DNA of 48,443 nucleotides, taken from the NCBI RefSeq assembly GCF_000298195.1, contig NZ_BAHC01000006.1, forward strand, positions 1-48,443, read 5' to 3'. Under the pieces are notes generated by a model that worked only from the letters and a program-made list of their open reading frames with translations, was not told where the DNA came from and made no database searches. This document shows positions 8,088-15,724 of the stretch, piece after piece (the first letter of the stretch is position 1; every line of letters begins with the position of its first letter). This stretch comes from Gordonia rhizosphera NBRC 16068. Lineage in GTDB: Bacteria > Actinomycetota > Actinomycetes > Mycobacteriales > Mycobacteriaceae. A program made the translations under genes and the position numbers.

Positions 8088-10028
8088 GTGCGAGGCGGGA
8101 ATCTCACACTCAAGTACCCCGAAGGGACAGTCTTGCCGGACTGGTCTCAGGATAGCGTGCGTTTTCAGAGCGCCGCTACACCTGACTCAAGCGTGTCGGA
8201 TTTCGACTCCATTGCGGTGGAGTCGAAATGGTGTGAGTTGTACCGGCTCCTTCTGGCGCCGGGCACGGTCGCGTATGCGCTGGCGCCCACCGCACGATCG
8301 AACAAGCCGATCAAGGTCAATTCAGGTGATGCCGGCGCGCTGATGAGTGAAGCCGAGCGGGCTGGCGCTGGTCACGCGGCGTGGGCGGTCGTTGCGCCAC
8401 TGCGCGCTGATTTGCTGGTGCTTGATATCGACGAGTGCGCGGATGTTGTGTGGCCGACCTTGCGGGATGCGGCTGCCGACGTCGGGGCCGGCGTCGCGCA
8501 CTGTGCCGCGTCGGGTCGACCCGACTGTCTGCACGTGGCGCTGGCCTGCCCTACCGATCTGGCGATGCAGTACCTCCTGCGCCTTGTCGAGGACCTGCGC
8601 CGCCGGCATGGGCCTGCTCTGTCGGAGACCGCGGGTATCGATGTCCGCGGTCGCAAGCCGATCCGTCTGCCCGGCAGTGTGTCGCTCAAGGGCCACGCCC
8701 CGTGTGTCGCTGTCGATGAACACACCCTCGCACCTATTACCGCGATCGCGGCCGCCCACCGCGCCGCTGCTGCCCTCGAGGAGCTTCCGCACACCGAGCG
8801 GGTTCCCCGCCCGACCATCGCTGCCCCACGGCTCGACGACCACGCTGCTGCCGAGGACGAGGCCAGTGGGCTGCAGTGGGAGGCGCCCCGAGCGTGGCGA
8901 GCACGGACTCCCTTGTCGGCCGAGGACTGGCACGTCCTCAACGATCTGGGTGCTGATCGTTCGTTGGCTGCCACGGACGGCGCCTGGCGGTTGTGGCGAC
9001 ATGGGCTGCGGTCCTTTGCTGCGGCACGCTGGTGGTACGAACGGCTGCCGTGTTTCACCAAGTTCCGTGATCGCGACCTGGAGGCCCACCGCAAGCGTGG
9101 TGGACGTGGCCCGATGCGTTGGGACGCCTGTCAGAGTCATTGGAACTCGATTGTGCGGCGCGCACGCGCACACCAACCGGAGATCCCCGTCGCGGACCAG
9201 GCGGTCATCGACGCAGTCCTCGAGGAACTCACGTGGTGGCCCGAAGCCGATCTCGCCGCGACCGCCGCCGCCCTGATCTACCACCGTTTCGCCGATGGAC
9301 ACGGTATCCACGCTCGGCCGATCGCGCGCCGAGACCTGAACACGCTCATGCACTTCTCCGACGGCACCGCCAGTCGCACGCTCGGTGAACTGGCGCGTAG
9401 GGGCGTTCTCACCCTGGTCGAACGGTGGCCGGCCAATAACCCGCGGCGCGCGAATTTGTACACGCTTACGGTGCCACCTCGCATTTACCGGGGGGATCGG
9501 GCCCATGACGTCACAAGTCCCCCCGCCCGCACCTCCCTCCCCCACCCCCTCTGGGGGCAGGTCGGGCACAAGATTCGCCGTACATGGCTCCAGCTGACCT
9601 CCCTTGGCCAGGCGGTGAGCACCAAGGCCCTCGCGAGGACCACGGGTACCCCGGCCGGTGACCACTCCCACGGCCTGCTCCAGCACCTCCACACCCTGGA
9701 AACCCTCGGCCTGGTCACGAGGAGCGGCCGAGGGCGGGGCACCCTCTGGCAGGCAGCCCCAGGTTCCACGCTTGATGTGGCCGCGCGTGCCTGCGGTGCA
9801 ACGGACAGATCGCGACAGATCAGCGCACGGGTTGTCGCTGAAAGACGGTGCTGGCATTCGGAAACGAGGTCCGAACAGGCGCGCAGCAAACGCGGTCTAC
9901 AAATTCTTCGAGAACGGTTGACGCACTCCGACGCTACGGCCACGGTGTTGCCTTTCCCCGATGCGCGGCGGTCGTCCCGCCACACATCGAGGCACCGCCG
10001 GCGGGTACCCCAGCAGGACGGCCCCTAG
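8088..10028 (+). CDS. Plasmid replication protein with primase-polymerase-like domain
   Basis: 646-aa protein. The N-terminal ~220 residues have the layout of an archaeo-eukaryotic-type primase: LVLDIDE (acidic pair Asp113/Asp115), a GRPDCLHV segment with His149, and IDVRGRKPIRLPGS (from 184) with a further Asp and basic residues. A middle domain (WRARTPLSAEDWHVLNDLG...) and a winged-helix-like region (RRDLNTLMHFSDGTASRTLGELARRGVLTLVE, then GLLQHLHTLETLGLVTRSGRG) follow and should bind origin DNA. This combination is common in replication initiators of actinobacterial plasmids. The start is uncertain: GTG 8088 begins the frame, while TTG 8133 (LPDWSQ) has AAGGGA upstream. The CTAG-rich region directly downstream and parA after it make this the core of a replication/partition cassette. 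Confidence 0.75.
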   Translation: MRGGNLTLKYPEGTVLPDWSQDSVRFQSAATPDSSVSDFDSIAVESKWCELYRLLLAPGTVAYALAPTARSNKPIKVNSGDAGALMSEAERAGAGHAAWAVVAPLRADLLVLDIDECADVVWPTLRDAAADVGAGVAHCAASGRPDCLHVALACPTDLAMQYLLRLVEDLRRRHGPALSETAGIDVRGRKPIRLPGSVSLKGHAPCVAVDEHTLAPITAIAAAHRAAAALEELPHTERVPRPTIAAPRLDDHAAAEDEASGLQWEAPRAWRARTPLSAEDWHVLNDLGADRSLAATDGAWRLWRHGLRSFAAARWWYERLPCFTKFRDRDLEAHRKRGGRGPMRWDACQSHWNSIVRRARAHQPEIPVADQAVIDAVLEELTWWPEADLAATAAALIYHRFADGHGIHARPIARRDLNTLMHFSDGTASRTLGELARRGVLTLVERWPANNPRRANLYTLTVPPRIYRGDRAHDVTSPPARTSLPHPLWGQVGHKIRRTWLQLTSLGQAVSTKALARTTGTPAGDHSHGLLQHLHTLETLGLVTRSGRGRGTLWQAAPGSTLDVAARACGATDRSRQISARVVAERRCWHSETRSEQARSKRGLQILRERLTHSDATATVLPFPDARRSSRHTSRHRRRVPQQDGP

Positions 10029-10209
10029 CTACGCCAGGGTTTCGGTCCAGCGAACCGTTCTGGGTGCCTGTCGGTGGACCTAGCTGGGTTAGCACGCGTA
10101 GCTAGGACTGCAATCCGTGTTGATGAGGTGTGGATGACGGGCCTGTCAATCCCAGGCCTGACCTCGATTGATGTGTTTGCGCATCTTTCCCAGAACGACT
10201 TCATGATGC

Positions 10210-10306
10210 CTGCGCTGGCTATCGCAGCAACTGCGCGGTTACCTAGCTATGACCGCTAGTCGAGCTGCGCTAGCGGTGTGCGCTCGACTAGGCACGGCAA
10301 ACGGTG
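10210..10306 (+). repeat. Long direct repeat, copy 1
   Basis: Shares with copy 2 at 10618-10723 the blocks GCTATCGCAGCA, CTGCGCGGTTACCTAGCTAT, ACCGCTAGTCGAGC, TGCGCTAGCGGTGTGCGCTC and CAACGGTGA-like end. Copy 1 lacks a 10-bp piece (GCGCCTCGCT) present in copy 2. Both contain the ACCGCTAG/CTAGCGGT inverted repeat. Confidence 0.85.
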
Positions 10307-10617
10307 ACCCCCTCTGGTGTGCGGCCAAGTGAGAACGCGTAGCTATCTTTACCCGCTGGGCTAGCAGACCTAGGTTACCTAGGTTGCGTAGCACGTTGGC
10401 GGACACCAACGGTTCTCTTCGGCCGTCGCAGCGTTGTTTGCCTGCAACGAGCCAAGAGAGAAAAGGCATCGCATTGCAGGCGAGAGTAGCTAGCGTAGCT
10501 AGCGCGCGTAGCTAGGGAAGCCCAATGTCAAGATGGTTCTTCGGGTTTTCAATTTCGGTTTTTATTTGGCATTTACTGCAGCTACGTGCACGCGCTAGCT
10601 ACATGTACCGCAAGACT

Positions 10618-10723
10618 GCTGCGCTAGCTATCGCAGCACTGCGCGGTTACCTAGCTATCACCGCTAGTCGAGCGCGCCTCGCTGCGCTAGCGGTGTGCGC
10701 TCGGCTACGTAAGACAACGGTGA
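10618..10723 (+). repeat. Long direct repeat, copy 2
   Basis: Second copy of the CTAG-containing unit described for 10210-10306, ~408 bp downstream and 120 bp before parA. Its larger spacing between ACCGCTAG and CTAGCGGT is due to an extra 10 bp. It may be the binding site of the small ParA partner. Confidence 0.85.
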
Positions 10724-10843
10724 TAGCTAGCAACGCTAGACACGCTCGGCGTGCGTCCCACGATTGGCTGTCTAGCGGTGCTAGCTTCGCTGTGCTTGCT
10801 TTGCTAGCTCGCTGAACCGAGTAACTGGAGGGGACGACCGCAC

Positions 10844-11626
10844 ATGCAGCCACGAAAGATCGCCGTCGCGAACCAGAAAGGGGGAGTGGGCAAGACCGCG
10901 ACCACGCTCGGCCTCGCGTCCGCTCTCAGCGCCGCCGGTAAGCACGTACTCGTTGTCGACATGGATCCGCAAGGAAACGCGACGACCGGGCTGAATGTCG
11001 TCGTGGACGAGAACACTCTGACGTCCTTCGATCTCATGGCACGCACACAGGAGGGGACCGCCGCCGATGCCGTGATCGCAACGCCGTGGGATCGTGTTGA
11101 CCTCATCCCCGCCAGTGTCGCACTCGCCAACATCGAGGCCGATGGCGCGAACGACCTGATCTTCCGACTCGACGTCGCCTTCGAAGGCGTCGATCTCTCG
11201 CCCTACTCACTCGTGCTATTCGACTGCCCGCCAAGCCTGGGCAAGCTCCTGTTCGCAGTGCTCTGCGCGGCCGACGGTGTTGTCGCCGTCACCGAGCCGA
11301 CAATCGACAGCGTGCGTGGAGTGGGGAACCTGGAAGAAACCATCCGAAACGTCGTCCGGCGGCCCAATCCTGGTCTCACGTTCGACAAGATCATCCTCAG
11401 TCGCCGCCGGAACACCGGCGAGCACACCTATCGCGAACAAGAACTGCGCGAGGTGTACGGAGACCTCGTCGCCAGGACAGCAATTCCCGAACTCGCCGCC
11501 CGGCAAGACGCGCACAGCGCACACACACCCATCCACGAGTTCCGGGGTGGCCGAGCCATCGCATTACAGCTGGCGTACACCGACCTTCTCGGAGAACTTG
11601 ATCTGAGTGTGAAGGAGACAGCGTGA
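10844..11626 (+). CDS. parA: ParA partition ATPase
   Basis: 260-aa ParA/Soj-type Walker ATPase. Deviant Walker A KGGVGKT is at residues 12-18 (NQKGGVGKTATTLGLA). Walker A' VVDMDPQGNATTGL follows near residue 40, and Walker B is in YSLVLFDCPPSLG. The protein has no N-terminal HTH and is short, like small plasmid ParA proteins of partition type Ib, although it is a little longer than the smallest. ParA forms ATP-dependent gradients on the nucleoid that separate plasmid copies. GGAGGGGA lies 10 bases before the ATG. Its stop overlaps the next gene (GTGA), so the two are coupled. The CTAG-rich repeats directly upstream are the likely centromere and autoregulatory site. Confidence 0.93.
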   Translation: MQPRKIAVANQKGGVGKTATTLGLASALSAAGKHVLVVDMDPQGNATTGLNVVVDENTLTSFDLMARTQEGTAADAVIATPWDRVDLIPASVALANIEADGANDLIFRLDVAFEGVDLSPYSLVLFDCPPSLGKLLFAVLCAADGVVAVTEPTIDSVRGVGNLEETIRNVVRRPNPGLTFDKIILSRRRNTGEHTYREQELREVYGDLVARTAIPELAARQDAHSAHTPIHEFRGGRAIALQLAYTDLLGELDLSVKETA

Positions 11627-11946
11627 GTTCCGTGAATCGCACACCCGCCATCGGCCGCAACCGGCACCCAGGAGAAGATCTACCGGAGCGGCCGCAACCT
11701 GCAAGCCCGAACACCTCGGCTGGCGACGCGCCACCGGTGTCGCCACCTCCCGCGCGGAGTACGGCAGACCGGACGCAAGAGGAGCGGATGACAGAGCAGC
11801 ACAACGTCCGTATTCGCCCCAGCGTCAAGGAAAGAGCGTTCCGGGCGGTCAGCAAACTGCGGTATGAGACAGGCGATTCCAGCATCAGCCTGCAGTCGAT
11901 CACCGACCAGGCCCTCGACGAATACCTCAAAAAACACGGCTGCTAG
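11623..11946 (+). CDS. Small ParA partner, centromere-binding protein candidate
   Basis: 107 aa starting at GTG 11623, overlapping the parA stop by 4 bp. Residues 1-55 are Pro/Ser/Arg-rich and look disordered, the kind of flexible tail that stimulates ParA ATPase. Residues 56-107 (TEQHNVRIRPSVKERAFRAVSKLRYETGDSSISLQSITDQALDEYLKKHG) show a strand followed by two helices, compatible with a ribbon-helix-helix dimer. In type Ib partition systems such a protein binds repeated sites and represses the operon. An internal ATG at 11788 (MTEQHN) with GAGCGG upstream could make a shorter form with only the DNA-binding part. It is not homologous in plan to full-length ParB; the name is by position. Confidence 0.72.
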   Translation: MSSVNRTPAIGRNRHPGEDLPERPQPASPNTSAGDAPPVSPPPARSTADRTQEERMTEQHNVRIRPSVKERAFRAVSKLRYETGDSSISLQSITDQALDEYLKKHGC

Positions 11947-11997
11947 CACCAATAGCTAGCTGAGCTAGCTGCGTGCTGGTCGGTATACACCCCAGAG

Positions 11998-12028
11998 GTC
12001 CTGGCAGTGATTGCGGCACTGCCAGGAC
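11998..12028. promoter_or_regulatory. Perfect 12-bp inverted repeat upstream of the DUF2637 gene
   Basis: GTCCTGGCAGTG (11998-12009) and CACTGCCAGGAC (12017-12028) with a 7-nt spacer. There is no T-run, so an operator or a Rho-independent stop without U-tract are both possible. It lies 28 bp before the start of the next gene and after three CTAG sites (11942-11966). Confidence 0.6.
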
Positions 12029-12056
12029 CCATTCGATCACAGAGGAGCTGTGACCT

Positions 12057-13001
12057 TTGATTCATGCTACTCAGCCGGCGATGCGCGGAACCGCACTTCT
12101 CGCGGCGGTACTCACCGTCGTCATTGCCACTGCCGCGTTCACACTCTCGTTCTTCGCCCTATGGGAGCTGGCCACAATGGCCGGCGTGTTCCCCGAACGA
12201 TGGGCATGGCTATTGCCCATCGTGGTCGACGCATACATCATCATGTCCACCCTGCTACTGGTGTACTCGACCCGGCGCGGCGACTCGAAAGGCCGGCGAT
12301 ACCACCTTTCGATGCTCGTGCTCTTCAGCACCATCAGCGTGCTCGGCAACGGCTACCACGCCCTGGTCGTGGGCAGGGGAGAACTCCCCGCCCTCGTATC
12401 CGCCGCCATCGCAGTCGTTGCACCACTAGCACTCCTTGCGAGCACACACGGACTGATCGTCCACCTATGGCACGCTCAAGCCTCGACCCAGCACGAGCCG
12501 CCGGCTGGCATCGACGATCCGACGCCCCACGCCACCGAGAACTCAACGAACTCAACAGCCCCGCCGACGGGCAAACCCGACAAGCCAGCGCCGAATGATA
12601 CAGAGAGCATCAGGCACGAAGCTCAGGCCATCGCCCGCACCGAAACAACCCTTGACGAGGACGACAGCACTACGGAGCACTGGGAAGGGGACCCCCAGCA
12701 GGTCAACGTCTCGGACATCGACATCGACATCGACATCACCGAAGACGACCTCGAACTCGCACGCCGCATCTGCGGCACCGGTCGCGTCAAACACGATGCA
12801 CAGACAGTGGCGCACACCCTCGTCCTGGACCGCCGCGGCCTCCCCCGCGACACGACCGCCCAGATCATCGGCGTACACCGAAGCACCATCAACAGATGGG
12901 CAGAACTCGCCGACACCGTCCGCCGCACCCACGAAGACCACACGCGAACCCAGGACTTCGATACCCTCAACCAGCAATACCAGGAATTGAACTCGGTCTA
13001 A
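12057..13001 (+). CDS. DUF2637 membrane protein with C-terminal HTH
   Basis: 314 aa from TTG 12057, with GAGGAG 11 bases upstream; ATG 12081 (MRGTALLAAV) is the alternative. Four membrane segments lie near residues 12-36, 48-69, 84-105 and 111-137, with VVDAYIIMSTLLL in the second. This is the DUF2637 pattern found in actinobacterial plasmid and ICE proteins, including Spd-type proteins linked to conjugal spreading in Streptomyces. A hydrophilic acidic linker contains an IDIDIDIDIT run encoded by repeated GACATC. Residues ~250-295 (VKHDAQTVAHTLVLDRRGLPRDTTAQIIGVHRSTINRWAEL) form a homeodomain-like HTH. The combination suggests a membrane-tethered DNA-binding protein of plasmid maintenance or transfer. 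No FtsK/TraB-type transfer ATPase is present in the window. Confidence 0.78.
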   Translation: MIHATQPAMRGTALLAAVLTVVIATAAFTLSFFALWELATMAGVFPERWAWLLPIVVDAYIIMSTLLLVYSTRRGDSKGRRYHLSMLVLFSTISVLGNGYHALVVGRGELPALVSAAIAVVAPLALLASTHGLIVHLWHAQASTQHEPPAGIDDPTPHATENSTNSTAPPTGKPDKPAPNDTESIRHEAQAIARTETTLDEDDSTTEHWEGDPQQVNVSDIDIDIDITEDDLELARRICGTGRVKHDAQTVAHTLVLDRRGLPRDTTAQIIGVHRSTINRWAELADTVRRTHEDHTRTQDFDTLNQQYQELNSV

Positions 13002-13081
13002 CAGCAAGTCCCACTAAGCAATTGGGGTCTAGTTCTAAGGTGTTGCCGACACATGTTGGCGATGCGGTCGAGCAGCTCCCG

Positions 13082-13672
13082 TCATTTGCCACTTCGGTCC
13101 CGGGTGTTGAGGGTGTCGACGACTTCACGCAGCGTGGTGGCGGTGGCCTGAGCGGCGGCCGCGGTCTGCTCGGCGGTGCGGGCTCGATCGCGTTCGGCGG
13201 CGATCTCGGCGGCCGCGGTATCACGCGCAGTCGCGGCCGCCGCCTCCGCGGCTTGAGCGCGGTCGATGCTCGCTGCGAGATCGGTGCGCAGTTTCTCGAG
13301 CTCGGCGGTCAGCGTGGTGATGCGGGCGTCGGCGGCGTCGGCGCGGGCGATGGCCTGCTCCGCGGACTGAAGCGCCGCAGCTTCCGCGGTCAGCAGTGCT
13401 TCTCGTTCCGCGGCCACCGATTCCGCGTTTTCATCACGCGCGGCGGCGACCGCCGCCGACCACAGCGGCGCGAACACCGGCGCGAGGACCTCGGTCGGCA
13501 CGGTCGGCACGTCGCGGGCTGGCCGGTTCTTGGCCAGCCACTCGCGGGCCGCATCGGTGCCGACGCCGGCCTCCTCGCGCAACGCCCGCACCGTGACCGG
13601 GCGGCCCTCCCGGGTCAGCGTCGCGAACGCGTCGGCGATCGCGGCTGTCGTGACGTCTCGTCGTGTCGGCAT
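13082..13672 (-). CDS. kfrA: KfrA-like coiled-coil DNA-binding protein
   Basis: 196 aa, start ATG 13672 with GGGAGG eight bases upstream. The N-terminal domain (TRRDVTTAAIADAFATLTREGRPVTVRALREEAGVGTDAAREWL) matches the KfrA N-terminal DNA-binding region, with the VTVRALR and TDAAREWL elements. Residues ~70-190 are a continuous Ala/Glu/Arg heptad-type coiled coil (AEREALLTAEAAALQSAEQAIARADAADARITTLTAELEKLR). KfrA of IncP plasmids is an autorepressor whose coiled coil aids stable inheritance. The gene converges with the DUF2637 gene and is divergent from the DUF2510 gene. GTAC-rich inverted repeats just upstream (13700-13800) are likely operators. Confidence 0.85.
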   Translation of the reverse strand: MPTRRDVTTAAIADAFATLTREGRPVTVRALREEAGVGTDAAREWLAKNRPARDVPTVPTEVLAPVFAPLWSAAVAAARDENAESVAAEREALLTAEAAALQSAEQAIARADAADARITTLTAELEKLRTDLAASIDRAQAAEAAAATARDTAAAEIAAERDRARTAEQTAAAAQATATTLREVVDTLNTRDRSGK

Positions 13673-13699
13673 CAGTCAAGCCTCCCATTCGGTCAGGTT

Positions 13700-13800
13700 C
13701 AGAACTTGTACTCGATACGTACCAATAATACCTGAGAAATCGATCAGAAGTACGTACTTTGTACCGAGTACGTTACTAATGTACCTCGACTATGGAGTCA
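13700..13800. promoter_or_regulatory. GTAC-containing inverted repeats upstream of kfrA
   Basis: Within 90 bp the motifs TTGTACTCGATACGTACC, AGTACGTACT, TTTGTACCGAGTACG and TTACTAATGTACC recur, so that GTACTCGATAC faces GTACCGAGTAC in inverted orientation. The stretch is AT-richer than its surroundings and covers the expected kfrA promoter. It fits an operator array for an autoregulating KfrA. Confidence 0.55.
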
Positions 13801-14086
13801 CACCGGCCTGATCGCCCTTTGGTTAAGCACCTGATCGCGTCCATCAGCCCAAACCGTGACGGTCTATCTGGTCAACGCACCAACTTCCGGACTGTGTCTG
13901 CGGACAGTGGGACTCGGACAGGACAAATCGAAGATCGCCGGTCAATGTTGGGCACGCACACGCGATTGTTTCCGACACACGAGTGGGTCGGCCTGGGCTC
14001 ACGAGGGGGGCTAGCGGCCCACAGGAAGTCGACAGCTAGCCTCACAGCCGTCAACGTTGAACACTTCTCACACAATCGGGGGCGAT

Positions 14087-14968
14087 ATGACCACACAGCC
14101 AGCACCGCCGGGTTGGTATCCCGATCCCGCTGGCGGCGGTGGTCGTCGGTACTGGGACGGCGACACATGGGGACCGGCCGAACCCTTGCCGTCAACAGCG
14201 CCGCCGGGTTGGTATCCCGATCCTGCCGGTAGCGGAGGTCGCCGGTACTGGCAGGGCGGCACATGGGGTGCACAGGAGCCCGCAGCGGCGGCGACTGCCG
14301 AGGCGACTGACGTTTCGGATTCATCCGCCGCCGCTCCGGCTCATCCGACAGGCAAAACGGCTCTCGTTTCCCCGCCACCTTCACTGGGTGCGCCCTCCCC
14401 GAGTAGTTCTTGGTGGGCGAACTCATCCCGCAGAATGAGAGCCACCGCCGTGGGCGTCGCTGCCGCCACCGCGATGGGGCTGATCGGGGCCGTAGGCATC
14501 GTCAACCATCATCGCAACGCCTGTTCCCCGGCGGCTCCCAACCCAAGCCGGAATGACTTCGTGCAAGAGAACAGCCTCAAAGACTCTCTATCTGATGCGT
14601 GGAACAAGTCAGGCGGGATCGGCGAGGAGGTGCGGGACGGTGACTTGGCGTTCATCGTCAGCGCAATAGAAGTGTGCAACAACGGCTACGCCAAGGTGGC
14701 GGTGGCCGTGGGAAACACCGACGACATTTCTCACGACTTCGACCCAGAAAATCAGAGATTACTGAGGAACCTTCCGCCACAAACTGGTCCTATTCCGGAG
14801 GGTGGGTTTGAATGCCAGCTTTGCGACGGTATCGGAGACCGGGTGAGGATCAACCCTGGGGACGCCATCGCGACGGTGGTCCGGTTCGCGATAGAGGGTG
14901 ATCCAGCGATCATGGCGGTCGAGCTTCACGACTCATCGTTGTCGTTCGGGGTCAAGGTTTATCCGTAA
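14087..14968 (+). CDS. Membrane-anchored protein with two DUF2510 repeats
   Basis: 293 aa from ATG 14087, preceded by CGGGGG five bases upstream. Two copies of the DUF2510 motif PPGWYPDPAG(S/G)GGRRYW occupy residues ~6-55. A Pro/Ser linker leads to one membrane helix (AVGVAAATAMGLIGAVGIV, ~residues 125-145). The remaining extracytoplasmic part (DLAFIVSAIEVCNNGYAKVAVAVGNTDD...) reads like a DUF4352-type immunoglobulin-like domain, with Cys in ECQLCDG. This N-in, C-out plan is common for actinobacterial envelope proteins of unknown role. The gene stands alone between kfrA and the lsr2 hairpin. It has normal plasmid-like GC and no sign of damage. Confidence 0.75.
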   Translation: MTTQPAPPGWYPDPAGGGGRRYWDGDTWGPAEPLPSTAPPGWYPDPAGSGGRRYWQGGTWGAQEPAAAATAEATDVSDSSAAAPAHPTGKTALVSPPPSLGAPSPSSSWWANSSRRMRATAVGVAAATAMGLIGAVGIVNHHRNACSPAAPNPSRNDFVQENSLKDSLSDAWNKSGGIGEEVRDGDLAFIVSAIEVCNNGYAKVAVAVGNTDDISHDFDPENQRLLRNLPPQTGPIPEGGFECQLCDGIGDRVRINPGDAIATVVRFAIEGDPAIMAVELHDSSLSFGVKVYP

Positions 14969-15134
14969 ATATCCAGTCCGTCTGATCCGTCCCCGACTCC
15001 CGCAGACCGACATATCAATTCAATGCTCTCCGGTCCGACGACCAGCCGGAACTCTCAGGTCAGAGCATGACGGTTACCGTCGATGACGGTTACAGCTTGT
15101 GGCGTTGGCCTCGCGCAGCTGGCATAGCTCAGCT

Positions 15135-15185
15135 CGGACACTGATCGGGGTCTGCTGGCATGGCCATGATCCCGATCAGTGTCCG
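15135..15185 (-). terminator. Inverted repeat at the 3' end of lsr2
   Basis: CGGACACTGATCGGG (15135-15149) and CCCGATCAGTGTCCG (15171-15185) are perfect complements around a 21-nt loop holding the palindrome CATGGCCATG. The repeat overlaps the end of the minus-strand lsr2 frame. The second lsr2 copy keeps only a degenerate version, so the region was part of the duplicated unit. Confidence 0.6.
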
Positions 15186-15544
15186 GCTGAGTTGTGGGCG
15201 GCTTCGAATGCCTCGACGATGTCGCCGGGAATGCAACCTCGGTCGCTGACGCGGAATCCGTTGGTGCGTGCCCAGTCCCGTATCGCACGTTTCTGTTCGG
15301 TGGAGGTCGGTCCACTGCCGGCGGCCGGGACTCGAGTGGTCTTCGGTGGTGTCGCGTGGCTGTGGTGGACCGGCCGGGACACCTCGAGGTAGGTCAGCAG
15401 GTCGGTGTGGAATGCGGCGGCGCGCTGGGGTGTCGTGTCGAACTCGTAGGTGGTGTCGCCGATGCCGAAGTGCACGGTTTCGTAGCTGGACAGGACCGTG
15501 CCGTCGAAGTCGTCGGTTACCTGAAGAACTTTTCTTGTGGCCAC
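15176..15544 (-). CDS. lsr2: Lsr2-type nucleoid protein with altered RGR motif
   Basis: 122 aa from GTG 15544, with AGGAAAGGA upstream. N-terminal dimerisation domain: VATRKVLQVTDDFDGTVLSS..TVHFGIGDTTYEFD, aligning with the Lsr2 pattern VDDFDG...FGLDGVTYEIDL. A Pro/Ala linker leads to the C-terminal DNA-binding domain KRAIRDWARTNGFRVSDRGCIPGDIVEAFEAAH. Lsr2 silences AT-rich foreign genes by filling DNA and inserting an AT-hook-like RGR loop in the minor groove; here that loop reads RGC, losing one Arg. The rest of the domain is standard. A plasmid-borne Lsr2 may dampen the cost of carried genes or interfere with the host protein. A nearly identical but frameshifted copy lies at 26655-27012. 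Confidence 0.9.
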   Translation of the reverse strand: MATRKVLQVTDDFDGTVLSSYETVHFGIGDTTYEFDTTPQRAAAFHTDLLTYLEVSRPVHHSHATPPKTTRVPAAGSGPTSTEQKRAIRDWARTNGFRVSDRGCIPGDIVEAFEAAHNSAGH

Positions 15545-15724
15545 TCGGCGTCCTTTCCTGGTCGTTCTGTCCGGTCGAGACGGTAACAGTTCGCGGTGGC
15601 CGCACACGGGGTCGACATCGGCGATGATTAGGGCCGGTGTCCCTAATGAGTTGGTCGGTCGACCTCCCCCGTCGACACGGGGTGCCTTGGTCGCACGATG
15701 CGCTGAGCGCGGGCAACCGTGGAC

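Larger units (their letters stand above)
10020..10830. repeat. CTAG-rich repeat region between rep and parA (candidate oriV/parS)
   Basis: About 23 CTAG tetramers occur in 800 bp, most as GCTAGC or ACCTAGCT, often paired as TAGCTAGCGTAGCTAGCG (10488-10517). CTAG is usually one of the rarest tetramers in bacterial DNA and chance would give about three. Several sites form inverted repeats, for example ACCGCTAG (10252-10259) with CTAGCGGT (10270-10277). A ~95-bp unit occurs twice. A 96-codon frame at 10525-10815 is only a translation of these repeats. The place between rep and parA is where a replication origin or partition centromere is expected; three more CTAG sites follow the partition operon (11942-11966). 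Confidence 0.7.

Noticed and set aside
8322..9857. 511-codon minus-strand frame opposite rep
   Set aside because: Pro/Gly/Arg-rich shadow; the plus-strand frame carries primase-like and winged-helix motifs.
10525..10815. 96-codon plus-strand frame between rep and parA
   Set aside because: It is a translation of CTAG-containing repeats, with no ribosome-binding site and no protein-like composition.
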